From contig JAAXJC010000028.1 of the NCBI GenBank assembly GCA_012270045.1, forward strand, positions 1-36,453: DNA of 36,453 nucleotides, given 5' to 3'. Source of the DNA: Luminiphilus sp. Its GTDB lineage: Bacteria; Pseudomonadota; Gammaproteobacteria; Pseudomonadales; Halieaceae. Numbering within the stretch: position 1 is the first letter of the stretch; every line of letters begins with the position of its first letter. A program made the translations under genes and the position numbers. Shown here one piece after another: positions 16,301 to 24,832 of the stretch. Under the pieces are notes generated by a model. It saw only the letters and a list, made by a program, of their open reading frames with translations, did not search any database and was not told the origin of the DNA.

Positions 16301-18936
16301 TGCCGGTTCACTACACCGCTGTCCAGTGACGCTTTGATCGCCTGGTCCAGGTCACCCAGCAGTTCAGGATCGCTGATGCTGGTGCCATCTTGTGCGGTGA
16401 TGAAGAACACATCCTCCACACGTTCGCCCAGGGTCTGAATCTTTGCCGCCTGAATGGCCACACCATGTTGCATGAAGACCTCGCCGATATTGGCCAGCAG
16501 GCCGGGACGATCCGGTGTGGCCACCTCCAGCACAGTCCAGCCACGGTGTTCATCCTGGCGGATGGTGGTCTCGGTCGGTACGACAAATGATTTCTGCCGT
16601 CGGGGGGTCCTGCGGGTCACAGTTCTTATCTGGTTGCGCATCAGGGCTCCGGTCAGCACCTCGCTGATACCGTTAAGGGTGTGGGCATCACCGGGAAGCG
16701 GGTTGCCATCCGCCTGCAGGACGTAAAAAGTGTCCAGAGTTGCGCCGTCATTGCCCAGGTAAACCCGGGCGTCATTGACACTGAGGTCCAGGAACTCCAA
16801 CTCCGCGCAGACCCGGGCAAACAGATCGGGTTGATCCGGTGCGTGGATGAAGATCTGGGTTGCGTTGGCTACGGTCGAGTCACTACTTTGGCGCACCAGC
16901 ACAAGGGGAGTATCGAGGTCGCTGTGATCGGCAATGGCTTCGGTGTGCCAGGCGATGTCATCGGGCCGTTCCCTGATGAAATAGTCGTCGCCCCTGCGCG
17001 CCCACACGGGTTCTATATCCTCTTTGGTGAAACCCCGGTATTCCAGGAGTTCCGCCGCGGCAGCACGGGTTGATGCCACCACGCTCTGTCGATCCACCGG
17101 ATTGTCGAGGCCCCGGGACAGGGCGCGCCGTGTCTCGGTGTAGGTCTGTCGCAGCAGGGTGCTGCGCCAGGCATTCCACAACTCCGGGTTGGTGCCGTGA
17201 ATGTCGGCAACCGTCAGCGTGTAGAGATAGTCAAGGCGCTCCTGGGTCACCACATGGGCGGCAAACCGCTGGATTTCATCGGGGTCGGAGATGTCCTTGC
17301 GTTGGGAAAATGAACTCATCAGCAGATGGTTCTTGACCAGCCACACCACCAGTTCAGTGTCTTCCCTGTTGAGGCCGTGGCGCTCACAAAAACCCTGGGC
17401 GTCGACCGCCCCCAGTTCCGAATGATCCCCGCCCCGGCCCTTGCCTATATCGTGGTAAAGCGCCGCGATATAGAGCAGTTCGGGCGCCCGCAGGCGCTGG
17501 GCAATGCGAGTGGATACGGGAAACTTATCGGTGTAGTCCGCGCGCATAAAGCGCCGTGTATTGGCGAGTACTTCCAGGGTATGGGCTTCCACCGTGTAGG
17601 CGTGGAACAGGTCGAACTGCATCTGGCCGACGATACGTCCGAACTCGGGCAGATAGCGCCCCAACAGGCCGTGTCGCGCCATGCGGCGCAGCTGTAGCGT
17701 TACGCCATGGGGTGACCGCAACAGTTCCATGAACAGGGCCTGGTTGTCGGGGTCGGCCCGGAACCCGGGGTCGATGCAATCGTGGGCTGCGCGCAACAAC
17801 CGCCAGGTGCCAGGGGCTATGCCCACAATGCTTGGGTTGTTGGCCAATATGACGAACGCCTTCAGGAGGTTGGCTGGATGCCGAGTAAAGATGTCATCGT
17901 GGCGTGCCGACAGCAGACCGCCCTTGACCTCGAAATCTTCGTTGATGGGCAGGGGCCGCCGGTCCTCCTCGGGGTGCAGGATCTCCCGGTCAAAGGCCTG
18001 CATGATCAGTTCGCGCAATTGGGCCAGGGCCTGCGCCCATCGGTAGTAGACCTGCATGAACTGTTCCACCGCCAGTTTTTCGCCGTCCACCATTTCCCAA
18101 AGTTGAGCCAGTTTTTGCTGCTGTTCAAAGAGCAGTCGGTCTTCGCCACGACCATTGTTCGCATGCAGTGCAAAGCGCACCTGGCCGATGAAGTTCTCTC
18201 CCGCTTCGAGCATGCGTTTTTCATCGCTGTTCAGGAAGTCCGCTTCATCGAGGTCTTCAAGGGCAACACCATAATGGCGCCTGGCTATCCAACCGATGAC
18301 CTGAATATCCCGCAAACCACCGGGCCCGTTTTTGACATGGGGTTCCAGGTTGTTTTCGGTATTACCGAAATGATCGTGTCGGGCCTCTGTCTCCTCCAGT
18401 TTGGCGCTGTAGAACTGTTTGCTGTCCCACATTTGGTCATTGGCAATGACTCCAGCGAGCTGATCGAACAGGGACGAACTGCCGGTGATGCAGCGAGATT
18501 CCAGCAGTGACGTAAAGATGGTGAGGTCATCGCCAGCCAGAGACCCGCATTCCTCCAATGTTCGAACGCTGGATCCCACCTTCAGTCCCATATCCCAAAG
18601 GTTGCGCAGGAACTCGGACAGCCTGGCCGCGGTATCGTCGTCCGGGGACTGGTTAACCAGTATGAGCAGGTCGATGTCGGAGAAGGGGTACAGTTCGCCC
18701 CGGCCATAGCCGCCAACCGCAGCCAGGCACAAATCGTTCCGATCCCCCAGGTGGCACTGCCAAATGTGGCACAGGATGTTGTCCACAGCGGACGAGCGCT
18801 CCGCCAGCAGCGGTCGTACCGGCTGGGTCGGATGAAATCTGCCGGCAATGTCCTCGGTAACCTGTGTCAGGTAATTCTGGCAGTCCTGAACCGGGTTACC
18901 CGAATCGGGAACTGGGCTGCTGATAACTGGGGGCAT
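16297..18936 (-). CDS. glnD: [Protein-PII] uridylyltransferase/uridylyl-removing enzyme GlnD
   Basis: An 879-residue cytosolic bifunctional nitrogen sensor that uridylylates PII proteins when glutamine is low and removes UMP when it is high. Domains in order: nucleotidyltransferase with GGYGRGELYPFSDIDLL (Gly75 to Asp87/Asp89); a linker with VKNGPGGLRDIQ; an HD hydrolase domain with YHDIGKGRGGDHSE (His495, Asp496) for UMP removal; and two ACT domains (about 692-765 and 799-870) that bind glutamine. The ATG at 18936, five bases after the map stop, is preferred; the longer frame to 19020 lies inside map. Length matches the family (E. coli 890 aa). Catalytic motifs for both activities are intact. 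Confidence 0.97.
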   Translation of the reverse strand: MPPVISSPVPDSGNPVQDCQNYLTQVTEDIAGRFHPTQPVRPLLAERSSAVDNILCHIWQCHLGDRNDLCLAAVGGYGRGELYPFSDIDLLILVNQSPDDDTAARLSEFLRNLWDMGLKVGSSVRTLEECGSLAGDDLTIFTSLLESRCITGSSSLFDQLAGVIANDQMWDSKQFYSAKLEETEARHDHFGNTENNLEPHVKNGPGGLRDIQVIGWIARRHYGVALEDLDEADFLNSDEKRMLEAGENFIGQVRFALHANNGRGEDRLLFEQQQKLAQLWEMVDGEKLAVEQFMQVYYRWAQALAQLRELIMQAFDREILHPEEDRRPLPINEDFEVKGGLLSARHDDIFTRHPANLLKAFVILANNPSIVGIAPGTWRLLRAAHDCIDPGFRADPDNQALFMELLRSPHGVTLQLRRMARHGLLGRYLPEFGRIVGQMQFDLFHAYTVEAHTLEVLANTRRFMRADYTDKFPVSTRIAQRLRAPELLYIAALYHDIGKGRGGDHSELGAVDAQGFCERHGLNREDTELVVWLVKNHLLMSSFSQRKDISDPDEIQRFAAHVVTQERLDYLYTLTVADIHGTNPELWNAWRSTLLRQTYTETRRALSRGLDNPVDRQSVVASTRAAAAELLEYRGFTKEDIEPVWARRGDDYFIRERPDDIAWHTEAIADHSDLDTPLVLVRQSSDSTVANATQIFIHAPDQPDLFARVCAELEFLDLSVNDARVYLGNDGATLDTFYVLQADGNPLPGDAHTLNGISEVLTGALMRNQIRTVTRRTPRRQKSFVVPTETTIRQDEHRGWTVLEVATPDRPGLLANIGEVFMQHGVAIQAAKIQTLGERVEDVFFITAQDGTSISDPELLGDLDQAIKASLDSGVVNRQ

Positions 18937-18941
18937 TGCGT

Positions 18942-19721
18942 TCAGCAGGGCAGTGTTTCGGGGCTTCGCCGGGTAAAGACTTCGCAGCCGTCCGCGGTGA
19001 CTGCCAGGGTATGTTCCCATTGGGCGGACAGGCGGCCGTCACGTGTGGTCACAGTCCAACCGTCCTTGGTATTCAGCTTGGTATGGCGTTTGCCCGCATT
19101 GATCATGGGTTCAATGGTGAAGGTCATGCCTTCCTGCAGGACTTCGCCCCTGCCCGGTGACCCGTAGTGCAGGACCTGGGGCTCTTCGTGGAAAATTCGC
19201 CCGATGCCGTGACCGCAGTACTCCCGGACCACCGAGTAGTAATTTTCTTCCGCATGCTGCTGGATGACATGGCCGATATCCCCCAGCGTTGTACCCGGTC
19301 GAACAATGGCGAGGGCCTTGTAGAGGCACTCCTGGGTTATTCGCATCAGGCGCTCGGCGTGGGGGGCAACGTCGCCGACGCCCACCATGATGCTGGTATC
19401 ACCATGCCAGCCATCTTTTATCACCGTGACATCGATATTGATGATGTCGCCGTTGCGCAGCTTTTTGCTGTCAGAGGGGATGCCGTGACAGATGACATCA
19501 TTGATCGATGTACAGATGGACTTTGGGAAGCCATGGTAGTTCAGGGGTGCGGGTATGGCGTTCTGGACATTCACGATGTAGTCGTGGCAAATGCGATCAA
19601 TCTCACCGGTGGTCATGCCGACTTCTATCTGGGGTTCGATCATTTCCAGGACTTCCGCGGCGAGCCTACCGGCGACACGCATGCCGGCGAGCTCCTCGGG
19701 TGTTTTCGGCGTGACGGACAT
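18942..19721 (-). CDS. map: Methionine aminopeptidase type I
   Basis: A 259-residue cytosolic dinuclear metalloprotease removing the initiator methionine from nascent proteins. The five metal ligands fall at or next to the E. coli numbers: Asp97 and Asp108 (NIDVTVIKDGWHGDTS), His171 (GHGIGRIFHEEP), Glu204 (FTIEPM) and Glu236 (WEHT). His79 in CHG is the conserved substrate-side His. The start at ATG 19721 aligns with the E. coli N-terminus (SVTPKTPEELAGMRVAGRLA); an in-frame ATG at 19733 adds four residues. Neither start has a good Shine-Dalgarno. It is the first gene of the leftward run and diverges from rpsB, the usual gammaproteobacterial arrangement. Confidence 0.97.
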   Translation of the reverse strand: MSVTPKTPEELAGMRVAGRLAAEVLEMIEPQIEVGMTTGEIDRICHDYIVNVQNAIPAPLNYHGFPKSICTSINDVICHGIPSDSKKLRNGDIINIDVTVIKDGWHGDTSIMVGVGDVAPHAERLMRITQECLYKALAIVRPGTTLGDIGHVIQQHAEENYYSVVREYCGHGIGRIFHEEPQVLHYGSPGRGEVLQEGMTFTIEPMINAGKRHTKLNTKDGWTVTTRDGRLSAQWEHTLAVTADGCEVFTRRSPETLPC

Positions 19722-19754
19722 GTTGGGTAACATCTCGGAAATCTTCGGGCGGGT

Positions 19755-19783
19755 AGTGTAACCAAAGCAGCGGCCGCTGTCCC
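19755..19783 (-). promoter_or_regulatory. Candidate sigma-70 promoter for map-glnD-dap operon
   Basis: On the minus strand GGGACA (19783-19778) and TACACT (19760-19755) lie 17 bases apart, each matching four of six consensus positions. Initiation near 19748 would leave a leader of only 15-27 bases before map. It is nearly back-to-back with the rpsB promoter. Confidence 0.4.
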
Positions 19784-19789
19784 TCGCAC

Positions 19790-19818
19790 TTCACTGGCTA
19801 CCCTGTTTGTGGTATAAC
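19790..19818 (+). promoter_or_regulatory. Candidate sigma-70 promoter for rpsB-tsf
   Basis: TTCACT (19790-19795) and TATAAC (19813-19818) lie exactly 17 bases apart, and the -10 is preceded by TGG, an extended -10 element. The -10 matches five of six positions and the -35 four. A GC-rich discriminator (GCGCGCC) follows, which is typical of stringently controlled ribosomal promoters. Start of transcription is expected near 19825. Confidence 0.6.
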
Positions 19819-19824
19819 GCGCGC

Positions 19825-19969
19825 CTCGCTGGAATGAGTCCGGCGACTCGCGGCTGTTTTGCGCGAGCCATGACCGACACACGCACGTCAATAAACCCGG
19901 GCCGGGTGCCGTTAATCGGTTGGACCCTGGGTGACTTGCGGAGGCTTAACCCAACTTTAGGACATCGCT
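19825..19969 (+). promoter_or_regulatory. rpsB leader, probable S2 autoregulatory region
   Basis: About 145 bases of untranslated leader between the inferred promoter and the rpsB ATG. It contains a perfect small hairpin GAGTC-CGGC-GACTC (19836-19849) and several GGGT/ACCC complementary stretches closer to the start codon. The ribosome binding site AGGA lies seven bases before ATG. In gammaproteobacteria the rpsB leader is known to be structured and to mediate feedback repression by S2. Whether this leader has the same fold needs covariance comparison; I infer it from position and structure potential. Confidence 0.45.
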
Positions 19970-20734
19970 ATGACACAGGTAAGCATGCGCGATCTGCTGC
20001 AGGCAGGCGCACACTTTGGGCACCAGACCCGCTTCTGGAACCCAAAAATGGATCAGTTCATTTTTGGCGCACGCAACAAAATCCACATCATCAATCTTGA
20101 GCACACGGTGCCAGCGTTCAATGAGGCCCTGCAGCACGTTCAGCGGCTGGCCAGTAACAAGAACAGCATCATGTTCGTAGGAACCAAGCGGGCAGCCGGC
20201 AAGGTCATTGCCGAGGAAGCCAGCCGCTGTGGTATGCCCTATGTCAGCCATCGCTGGCTGGGCGGTATGCTGACCAACTACAAGACCGTGCGATCTTCCA
20301 TCAAGCGCTTGCGCGAGCTCGAGGAGCAGGAATCCGACGGCACCTTTGCCAAGCTGACCAAGAAAGAGGCGCTGATGCGCACTCGGGCAAAGGATAAATT
20401 GGAGCGCTCGGTGGGTGGTATCAAGGAAATGAGCGGTCTCCCGGATGCACTGTTCGTAATCGACGTCGACCACGAGCGTATCGCTATTACTGAAGCCAAC
20501 AAGCTGGGCATTCCGGTCATCGGCATTGTTGACACCAACAGTGATCCCGACGGCATCGACTATGTTGTGCCGGGTAATGACGACGCGATCCGTGCCATCA
20601 AGCTGTATGTCAAAGCTGTTGCCGATGCGGTAATGGCGGGCAAGGCGGAGCGGGGCGAAGTGCCTGCCGCTGACGAGTTTGTTGAAGTCGAAGCGCCCGT
20701 CGAGGCTGACGAGTCGGCGGAAGCTGACAGCTGA
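19970..20734 (+). CDS. rpsB: 30S ribosomal protein S2
   Basis: A 254-residue component of the small ribosomal subunit. The N-terminus [20 protein letters not shown] and the blocks [50 protein letters not shown] and [20 protein letters not shown] are near-universal S2 signatures. The C-terminal tail is acidic and Ala-rich ([15 protein letters not shown]), longer than the conserved core. AGGA precedes the ATG by seven bases. It is first in the rightward cluster and is followed by tsf, with structured RNA between them. Confidence 0.99.
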   Translation: MTQVSMRDLLQAGAHFGHQTRFWNPKMDQFIFGARNKIHIINLEHTVPAFNEALQHVQRLASNKNSIMFVGTKRAAGKVIAEEASRCGMPYVSHRWLGGMLTNYKTVRSSIKRLRELEEQESDGTFAKLTKKEALMRTRAKDKLERSVGGIKEMSGLPDALFVIDVDHERIAITEANKLGIPVIGIVDTNSDPDGIDYVVPGNDDAIRAIKLYVKAVADAVMAGKAERGEVPAADEFVEVEAPVEADESAEADS

Positions 20735-20739
20735 GTAAG

Positions 20740-20786
20740 TTGCCGCGTTCAGCGCGGCAATTACCATCAACAGGGCCCCGGCCCTG
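20740..20786 (+). terminator. Two hairpins between rpsB and tsf (probable partial attenuator)
   Basis: Just after the rpsB stop, TTGCCGCG-TTCAG-CGCGGCAA (20740-20760) forms a perfect 8-bp stem. A second hairpin, CAGGGC-CCCG-GCCCTG (20771-20786), follows ten bases later. Neither has a proper T-run, so full Rho-independent termination is unlikely. The pair could reduce read-through into tsf or mark an RNA processing site, giving S2 and EF-Ts different expression levels from one transcript. Confidence 0.55.
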
Positions 20787-20848
20787 TCCCACACTATTCA
20801 TGGAAGGTCGGTTGGGTAGAGCCGATCAGGCTGATTGAGGAACTAATT

Positions 20849-21706
20849 ATGTCTGCACAATTGGTGAAGGAGCTGAGGGAGCGCACCGGACTCGGGCTCC
20901 TGGAGTGCAAAAAAGCGCTGAAAGAGGCGGATAACGATATAGAGGTGGCTATAGAAGCCCTGCGCAAATCAAGCGGGATGAAGGCGGCCAAAAAAGCGGG
21001 CCGTATTGCGGCAGATGGTGTCGTCACCACGCGTATCGCGGAAGACGGCAGCTACGGCGTTCTGGTCGAGGTTAACAGCGAAACTGATTTTGTAGCCAGG
21101 GACGAAAACTTCCTGGGTTTCGTGGCCACGGTCGCGGATACGCTTTACCAGCAGCGGTCAGCTGAGCTGGACGCCATCACCTCCGGTGAGATTGAGGAGG
21201 CGCGACAGGCTCTGGTACAGAAAATCGGCGAAAATATCGGCGTTCGGCGTGCTTCACTGGTCACGGCAGACAGCGGTGTCGTGGGCAGCTATGTGCACGG
21301 CAACAACCGTATTGCGGTGCTTGTAGAGTTGCGCGGCGGCGACCAGGACCTGGCCAGGGATGTGGCCATGCACGTGGCCGCAGTCAATCCCCAGGTGGTC
21401 TCTCCGGGCGATATGCCCGAAGCCCTGCTGGACAAGGAGCGTGAGATTTTTACCGCCCAGGCCCAGGAGTCGGGCAAGCCCCCGGAAATCATCGAAAAAA
21501 TGATCGGTGGGCGCATCAAGAAGTACCTCGCCGAGAACAGCCTTACCGAGCAGGCCTTTGTTAAAGACCCCGACGTTACCGTTGGCAAGCTGGTCGCTGG
21601 AGCCGGGGCTGAAATTGCATCTTTTGCCCGTTTTGAAGTGGGTGAGGGCATAGAGGTCGAGAAGGTGGACTTTGCCGATGAGGTGGCTGCCCAGTTAAAC
21701 GGCTGA
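20849..21706 (+). CDS. tsf: Elongation factor Ts
   Basis: A 285-residue cytosolic guanine-nucleotide exchange factor for EF-Tu. The N-terminal UBA-like domain (residues 1-54) carries [20 protein letters not shown]. The exchange motif [11 protein letters not shown], which contacts the EF-Tu nucleotide site, follows at about residues 78-90. The remaining dimerisation-type domains are complete, and the length matches E. coli (283 aa). GAGG lies eight bases before the ATG. It is co-transcribed with rpsB across the two intergenic hairpins. Confidence 0.99.
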   Translation: MSAQLVKELRERTGLGLLECKKALKEADNDIEVAIEALRKSSGMKAAKKAGRIAADGVVTTRIAEDGSYGVLVEVNSETDFVARDENFLGFVATVADTLYQQRSAELDAITSGEIEEARQALVQKIGENIGVRRASLVTADSGVVGSYVHGNNRIAVLVELRGGDQDLARDVAMHVAAVNPQVVSPGDMPEALLDKEREIFTAQAQESGKPPEIIEKMIGGRIKKYLAENSLTEQAFVKDPDVTVGKLVAGAGAEIASFARFEVGEGIEVEKVDFADEVAAQLNG

Positions 21707-21730
21707 GGCCGCGCTTGGGCGGTCAAATCT

Positions 21731-21833
21731 GGCGGCAAGGCCGGTGCGGTGAGAAATTGTGGTTATATGTCGCTTGCCGCCCCGGGTCAGGGAACTATCA
21801 CCCTGACGGGGGGCTCCATCCTCCGTTAGGATG
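21731..21833 (+). promoter_or_regulatory. Three-hairpin leader upstream of pyrH
   Basis: The 154-base gap between tsf and the pyrH GTG holds three successive inverted repeats. GGCGGCAAG (21731-21739) pairs perfectly with CTTGCCGCC (21773-21781) over a 33-base loop. GTCAGGG (21786-21792) pairs with CCCTGAC (21801-21807). CATCCT (21817-21822) pairs with AGGATG (21828-21833). The C- and G-runs around 21779-21814 could form alternative pairings. No convincing promoter or T-run terminator is seen. The region could terminate, attenuate or process the transcript before the pyrimidine gene; the function is unknown. Confidence 0.45.
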
Positions 21834-21860
21834 ATGCCGAGAACACAGAGGGACCGGCCA

Positions 21861-22577
21861 GTGGCCAGTGAGAAAATTTACAAGCGAATCCTGCTCAAAC
21901 TCAGTGGCGAGGCCCTGACCGGGGACGAGGCCTTCGGCATCGACCCCAAGGTGCTGGATCAGCTGGCATTGGAGGTTGGGCAGCTTGTCGGTATCGGCGT
22001 CCAGGTGGGGCTTGTTGTCGGTGGCGGTAACCTGTTCCGCGGGCGAGCGCTGCAGGCGGCGGGCCTGGACCGGGTGGCCGGCGATCACATGGGCATGCTG
22101 GCGACGGTGATGAACGGCCTCGCCATGCGTGATGCCCTGGAGCGATCCAACATAGCAACCCAGGTCATGTCGGCCATTCCCATGAGTGGGGTGGTGGATC
22201 ACTACGACAGGCGCAAAGCGATCAGGGCGTTGTCCAATGGCGACGTGGTGATTTTTACCGCCGGCACCGGCAACCCGTTTTTCACCACCGATTCCGCGGC
22301 CTGTCTGAGGGGCATTGAAATCGACGCCAATCTGGTTTTGAAAGCGACCAAGGTTGACGGGGTTTACAGTGCTGACCCTATGAAGGATGAGAACGCGATC
22401 CGCTATGAAGAGCTGACCTTTGACGAGGTGCTCGATCGCAAGCTGGAGGTCATGGATCTGACGGCGATTTGCCTGTGCCGCGATCACGATCTGCCGGTTC
22501 GGGTTTTTGATATGGCACAGCGCGGGGCACTGCTGAGCATTGTCAGGGGTGGATCAGAGGGCACCCTGATCAGTTAG
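21861..22577 (+). CDS. pyrH: Uridylate kinase PyrH
   Basis: A 238-residue cytosolic hexameric UMP kinase of the amino-acid-kinase fold, making [15 protein letters not shown] at the N-terminus is the phosphate-binding motif. [30 protein letters not shown] and [13 protein letters not shown] are family signatures, and [10 protein letters not shown] is the C-terminal nucleotide-binding segment. GTG 21861 is the likely start: AGAGGG sits eight bases upstream, and the product then begins [15 protein letters not shown], as expected. The upstream ATG at 21831 falls in the third leader hairpin and would add ten residues. The length equals the family norm (E. coli 241 aa). Confidence 0.97.
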   Translation: MASEKIYKRILLKLSGEALTGDEAFGIDPKVLDQLALEVGQLVGIGVQVGLVVGGGNLFRGRALQAAGLDRVAGDHMGMLATVMNGLAMRDALERSNIATQVMSAIPMSGVVDHYDRRKAIRALSNGDVVIFTAGTGNPFFTTDSAACLRGIEIDANLVLKATKVDGVYSADPMKDENAIRYEELTFDEVLDRKLEVMDLTAICLCRDHDLPVRVFDMAQRGALLSIVRGGSEGTLIS

Positions 22578-22620
22578 GTGAGATTTTTTCGGGCACTGTG
22601 TATGGGTGGGGACAAGAGCC

Positions 22621-23178
22621 ATGATTGATGATATTCACGCCGAGGCTGGCGAGCGCATGGGCAAGGCGCTGGAGGCACTGGGGCATCATTTCAACAAAAT
22701 CCGCACCGGCAGGGCCCATCCCAGCCTGTTGGATGGTATCCGGATTGAGTATTACGGCGCAGACACCCCGCTGAACCAACTCGCCAACATCAACGTTGAA
22801 GATGCCAGGACACTGGCCGTGATGGCCTTTGACAAGAGCATGACCCCCGCCGTTGAGAAGGCCATCATGAAGTCTGATTTGGGCCTGAATCCAGCTACCG
22901 CCGGGGATGTCATCCGCATCCCAATGCCCATGCTGACCGAGGAGACCCGGCGAGGTTTTATCAAGCAGGCCAAGGCTGAAGCGGAGTCGGCGCGGGTGTC
23001 CATACGCAACGCCCGTCGGGACGCCAACGGCATGCTCAAAGAATTGCTGAAGGAGAAGGACATCTCCGAGGATGATGAGCGTCGGGCACAGGACTCCATC
23101 CAGAAACTGACGGATAGCTACGTGGCCAAGGTAGAGGATGCCCTGACTGCCAAGGAAGCCGACCTGATGGAGATTTGA
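22621..23178 (+). CDS. frr: Ribosome recycling factor
   Basis: A 185-residue cytosolic factor that, with EF-G, splits the post-termination ribosome. The length is identical to E. coli RRF. The blocks [48 protein letters not shown] and the C-terminal [20 protein letters not shown] are diagnostic. The ATG at 22621 aligns with the E. coli start, with a G-rich ribosome binding site about nine bases upstream; a GTG five codons earlier is rejected. It lies 43 bases after pyrH. Confidence 0.99.
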   Translation: MIDDIHAEAGERMGKALEALGHHFNKIRTGRAHPSLLDGIRIEYYGADTPLNQLANINVEDARTLAVMAFDKSMTPAVEKAIMKSDLGLNPATAGDVIRIPMPMLTEETRRGFIKQAKAEAESARVSIRNARRDANGMLKELLKEKDISEDDERRAQDSIQKLTDSYVAKVEDALTAKEADLMEI

Positions 23179-23209
23179 TGGCGATGGCCCGGCCTTTGAG
23201 AGCGCAGCG

Positions 23210-23992
23210 ATGAACAAGCCATTTGAGCCTGGCGTTGTCAACTTGCGTGCGGTTCCGCGCCACGTCGCCATTATCATGGACGGTAATGGTCGCTGGGCCG
23301 ATCAGCGCGGGTTGCCAACCCCGGCTGGGCATCGGGCCGGTGTTGAGGCTGTGCGTTCGACCCTGGAGGCCTGCCAGCAGCAGGGCATTGAGGTGCTCAC
23401 CCTGTTCGCGTTCAGCAGTGAAAATTGGGGGCGACCCGAGGGCGAAGTCAGGGCGCTGATGGCGTTGCTGTGCAACTACTTGCGACGTGAAGTGCAAAAG
23501 CTGAACAAGGACGACATTCGCCTGCGGTTCATAGGTCGACGGGATCGACTCAGCCCTCGCCTGCAACGTCTGATGGAGCGCAGTGAGAAAGCGACCGCTG
23601 ATAACCGGGGTGCAACCCTGGTGCTGGCTGTGGATTATGGCGGCCGTTGGGACCTGACCCATGCCATGCGCCGCATTGCCAGTGAAGTTGCTGCGGGCAA
23701 GCTGCAACCCGATGATATCGGGGAAGCGGATGTGGGCGGGATGCTGTCACTGGGCGATTTGCCGCCACCGGATCTCTGCATTCGTACCGGCGGTGACAAG
23801 CGTATCTCCAACTTTTTGCTGTGGCAGTTTGCCTACGCCGAACTCTATTTCAGCAATTTATTGTGGCCGGATTTCGACGGCCATGCCCTGGCAGACGCGA
23901 TCCGTGACTTCAGGGTGCGAGAGCGCCGCTTTGGCGTCCGCAACGTCACCGGGGTTTTGCAACAGTCGATGGACAAGCCCCGGAGCCTTTGA
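23210..23992 (+). CDS. uppS: Undecaprenyl diphosphate synthase (isoprenyl transferase)
   Basis: A 260-residue cytosolic cis-prenyltransferase that elongates farnesyl diphosphate with isopentenyl units to the C55 carrier used for peptidoglycan and O-antigen. HVAIIMDGNGRWA contains catalytic Asp24. FAFSSENWGRP and the C-terminal RTGGDKRISNFLLWQFAY are hallmark motifs binding substrate and magnesium. GAGAG lies seven bases before the ATG. Its stop lies just before or within the start region of cdsA. Its IPP substrate comes from the pathway containing Dxr, encoded two genes downstream. Confidence 0.98.
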   Translation: MNKPFEPGVVNLRAVPRHVAIIMDGNGRWADQRGLPTPAGHRAGVEAVRSTLEACQQQGIEVLTLFAFSSENWGRPEGEVRALMALLCNYLRREVQKLNKDDIRLRFIGRRDRLSPRLQRLMERSEKATADNRGATLVLAVDYGGRWDLTHAMRRIASEVAAGKLQPDDIGEADVGGMLSLGDLPPPDLCIRTGGDKRISNFLLWQFAYAELYFSNLLWPDFDGHALADAIRDFRVRERRFGVRNVTGVLQQSMDKPRSL

Positions 23993-23994
23993 GG

Positions 23995-24831
23995 GTGCTG
24001 CGACAGCGGGTCATTACCGCCATTGTCCTGGCAGTGATTTTTCTGGCCGCCGTGGCCACCCTGCAGCTCGAAGCTCTCGCGCTTATTTTTGGTCTGGTAG
24101 CGGTGGCCGGCGTATGGGAGTGGGGTTTCCTTGCCGGTTGGCGCGTGCCCTGGCAACGGGGCCTGTATGCAATGTGCTTTGCTGTAGGACTGGTTCTGTT
24201 GTGGTCCGTGTATGGGTTCAAGGGCGCTCCCGGACCCGAAGTGTTTCAGCCCTGGTTGGGCGTTGCCTGTCTATTCTGGTCGGTCACCCTGTTGTTGGTT
24301 GAAAGCTACCCGGGTGCTTCGTGGCTTTGGCGCAACACGGTGGCTTCTTCCCTGATGGGTTGGCTGATCCTGGCAGGGGCCTGGCTGGCAACCCTGTTTC
24401 TGCTGACACTACCCGCAGGCAATGTGTTGTTGGTACTGCTGGTGCTGGCAGTGGCCACTGCTGACATTGGTGCATACTTTACCGGTCGCCAGTGGGGTCG
24501 GCACAAACTCGCCCCCAGCGTGAGTCCGGGGAAGACCTGGGAAGGGCTGTGGGGTGGCCTGGCCGGGGTTATGGCCCTGACGCTACTGGTGATAGCCCTG
24601 TTGCCCCAGCATCTTTCACACCTGACTACCCAGACGCTGATACTGATTGGACTGGCGCTGACCGGGGCATCGGTGCTGGGCGATCTGACCGTCAGCATGG
24701 TCAAGCGAGCCAGCGGCGTTAAGGATTCCGGCTCGTTGTTGCCCGGCCATGGCGGACTGCTGGACCGAATTGATGGCCTATGTGCTGCCGCCCCGGTGTT
24801 TGCCCTGGGCCTGATCTTGGCGGGCTACTGA
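23995..24831 (+). CDS. cdsA: Phosphatidate cytidylyltransferase CdsA
   Basis: About 278 residues. This integral inner-membrane enzyme makes CDP-diacylglycerol from phosphatidate and CTP, the branch point of phospholipid synthesis. Hydrophobic segments cover most of the chain (about eight). The family signature near the C-terminus is SMVKRASGVKDSGSLLPGHGG followed by LLDRIDG. GTG 23995 has GGAG nine bases upstream and starts MLRQRVITAIVLA. A TTG at 23989 overlapping the uppS stop is possible but is too close to that Shine-Dalgarno. The length is normal (E. coli 285 aa). Confidence 0.97.
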   Translation: MLRQRVITAIVLAVIFLAAVATLQLEALALIFGLVAVAGVWEWGFLAGWRVPWQRGLYAMCFAVGLVLLWSVYGFKGAPGPEVFQPWLGVACLFWSVTLLLVESYPGASWLWRNTVASSLMGWLILAGAWLATLFLLTLPAGNVLLVLLVLAVATADIGAYFTGRQWGRHKLAPSVSPGKTWEGLWGGLAGVMALTLLVIALLPQHLSHLTTQTLILIGLALTGASVLGDLTVSMVKRASGVKDSGSLLPGHGGLLDRIDGLCAAAPVFALGLILAGY

Positions 24832-24832
24832 T

